This document shows, piece after piece, positions 4,182 through 5,406 of a stretch of 5,406 bases of DNA. Source of the DNA: Candidatus Poribacteria bacterium. Its GTDB lineage: Bacteria > Poribacteria > DTPJ01. How positions within the stretch are numbered: position 1 is the first letter of the stretch; each line of letters begins with the position of its first letter. A program made the translations under genes and the position numbers. Location: NCBI GenBank assembly GCA_011334435.1, contig DTPJ01000450.1:1-5406 (forward strand). Direction: 5' to 3'. The notes under the pieces were generated by a model. The model was not told where the DNA came from. It saw only the letters and a list, made by a program, of their open reading frames with translations, and did not search any database.

Positions 4182-5406
4182 ATAATGGCACAATATTAAT
4201 CATAGAAGATGATGAACCTCAACTCAGATCGTTAAAGGGATTTCTTGAAAATTTGGGCTTTGATGTTATCGCTACCACATCAAGCGTTGATGGCATAAGG
4301 ATAGCGAGTGAGCAAGTCATAGACCTTGTTATAACAGATTATAAAATGCCCGTAAAAGATGGTATGGCTGTCCTTAGAGATGTTAAGAATATCAATTCCG
4401 AGATCGCAGTGATAATTATAACTGCATTTGGAGATATTGAAACAGCAGTGCAAGCTATGAAGGAAAACGCTTTTGATTTTATCACTAAACCTATAATGCT
4501 TGACGATTTAGAGATAACAATAAATAAAGCACTTGAAAGGAAAAGGCTTATTTCAGAAAATAAGGAGTTACGAGAAAAACTTTATGATAAATATCGTTTT
4601 GAGGGGATAATATATCAAAGTCCAGAGATGGAAGAGATTCTCAATATTGCAGGCAGATCGGCGAATAGTAAGGCGTCTATCTTAATATTTGGGGAAAGTG
4701 GAACAGGTAAAGAGCTTATAGCCAAAGCGATCCATTACGCTAGTCCAAGAAGAGATCAGCCTTTTGTTGTTGTAAACTGTGCTGCATTGAACGAAAATTT
4801 GCTTGAAAGTGAGCTTTTTGGACATGAAAAGGGGGCTTTTACTGGCGCGGATAGGCAAAGAAAAGGGCGATTTGAACAAGCCAATGGCGGAACAATATTT
4901 CTTGACGAGGTCGGGGATATTCCATTAGCTACGCAAGTTAAATTACTCCGTGTCATTCAAGAACGCAAGTTTGAAAGGGTGGGCGGAAATCAAACAATAG
5001 AGGTTGATGTGAGGGTTATATCCGCAACTAATAGAGATTTAGATAAAATGGTCAATGATGGCATTTTCAGGCTGGATTTGTATTATCGTCTTAATGTCAT
5101 ATCAATTAAAATACCACCACTGAGGGAGAGAAGGACTGATATTCTGCCACTTGTAAATCATTTTATCAAAAAGTTCAGCTCTGAAAATAATAAGGAAATT
5201 GAGGGCATATCAAAAGAGGCAATGGATATTTTGCTAAAATATGATTATCCAGGGAATGTGAGGGAACTTGAAAATATCATACAAAGGTCAGTTGTTCTAT
5301 CACGGAATAAAATTCTGACGACTGGTGACCTACCAATTTATATGAAGTCTATCAAAAGTGAAGGTGATCTGAATATTGAAAAAGTGAGAATATCTCTTGA
5401 CAATGC
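4178..5406 (+). CDS. NtrC-family sigma-54-dependent response regulator, C-terminus outside window
   Basis: The frame is open from the ATG at 4178 to the window end, giving 409 residues. The start overlaps the kinase stop in ATGA, with GAGGAG 5 bases upstream. Residues 1-120 are a receiver domain: acidic D11/D12, phospho-acceptor D54 in ITDYKMP, T82 and K104 in TKP. A charged linker (about 118-140) leads to a complete sigma-54 AAA+ domain (about 145-375). It shows Walker A GESGTGKE (172-179), the sigma-54-contacting loop GAFTGA (219-224), Walker B FLDE (241-244), sensor I SATNRD (282-287), arginine residues in FRLDLYYRLN (297-306), and sensor II YPGNVRELEN (357-366). All key residues are present, so it should hydrolyse ATP and remodel sigma-54 polymerase. 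The C-terminal Fis-type helix-turn-helix expected in this family would lie past base 5406. The gene resembles ZraR/AtoC/NtrC proteins. Its likely target is the divergent sigma-54 promoter at 1868-1884. Confidence 0.95.
   Translation, partial: MNNGTILIIEDDEPQLRSLKGFLENLGFDVIATTSSVDGIRIASEQVIDLVITDYKMPVKDGMAVLRDVKNINSEIAVIIITAFGDIETAVQAMKENAFDFITKPIMLDDLEITINKALERKRLISENKELREKLYDKYRFEGIIYQSPEMEEILNIAGRSANSKASILIFGESGTGKELIAKAIHYASPRRDQPFVVVNCAALNENLLESELFGHEKGAFTGADRQRKGRFEQANGGTIFLDEVGDIPLATQVKLLRVIQERKFERVGGNQTIEVDVRVISATNRDLDKMVNDGIFRLDLYYRLNVISIKIPPLRERRTDILPLVNHFIKKFSSENNKEIEGISKEAMDILLKYDYPGNVRELENIIQRSVVLSRNKILTTGDLPIYMKSIKSEGDLNIEKVRISLDN

Overview
This AT-rich window holds a divergent gene cluster. 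Two transcription units run outward from one 353-bp control region at 1795-2147. The gene set points to a Gram-negative-type bacterium that uses sigma-54: an NtrC-class sigma-54 activator, a Cache/PAS histidine kinase and several exported small proteins. The gene style resembles Nitrospirota or Desulfobacterota-like lineages, but the sequence alone cannot settle the phylum.

Left arm (1-1794, minus strand): three closely spaced genes, all with N-terminal export signals. The first (1794-1147) encodes a 215-residue protein with three long repeats of paired Asp-rich, thrombospondin-type-3/EF-hand-like loops. It ends in a Cys-rich tail carrying one DnaJ-type CxxCxGxG motif. The second (1079-597) encodes a 160-residue protein with a probable OB-fold-like beta domain and a Gly/Arg/His/Cys-rich tail. 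The third (564 to beyond base 1) encodes another exported Asp-loop protein with at least eight DxNxDGxND-type loops; its C-terminus lies outside the window. A perfect 8-bp stem-loop sits between the first and second genes.

Control region (1795-2147): a good -24/-12 sigma-54 promoter faces the left arm. A -35/-10 sigma-70-type promoter with 17-bp spacing faces the right arm. Between them lie four copies of a 16-bp dyad, approximately YCGAC-N6-GTCGN. Three copies are spaced 21 and 22 bp centre to centre, and the last overlaps the -35 box of the right-hand promoter.

Right arm (2148-5406, plus strand): a 677-residue membrane histidine kinase (probable double-Cache sensor, PAS, HisKA, HATPase) overlaps by 4 bases the gene for an NtrC-family response regulator (receiver plus AAA+ with GAFTGA). 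The regulator is cut by the window end before its DNA-binding domain.

Inference: this looks like a self-contained circuit. An envelope signal would activate the kinase, the phosphorylated regulator would bind the dyads, sigma-54 transcription of the three secreted proteins would start, and the regulator would control its own promoter. The layout resembles the E. coli zraP/zraSR locus, but the target genes are unrelated to ZraP. The signal is unknown; Ca2+ or another divalent metal, or envelope stress, are guesses based on the Asp-loop and Cys/His-rich outputs.
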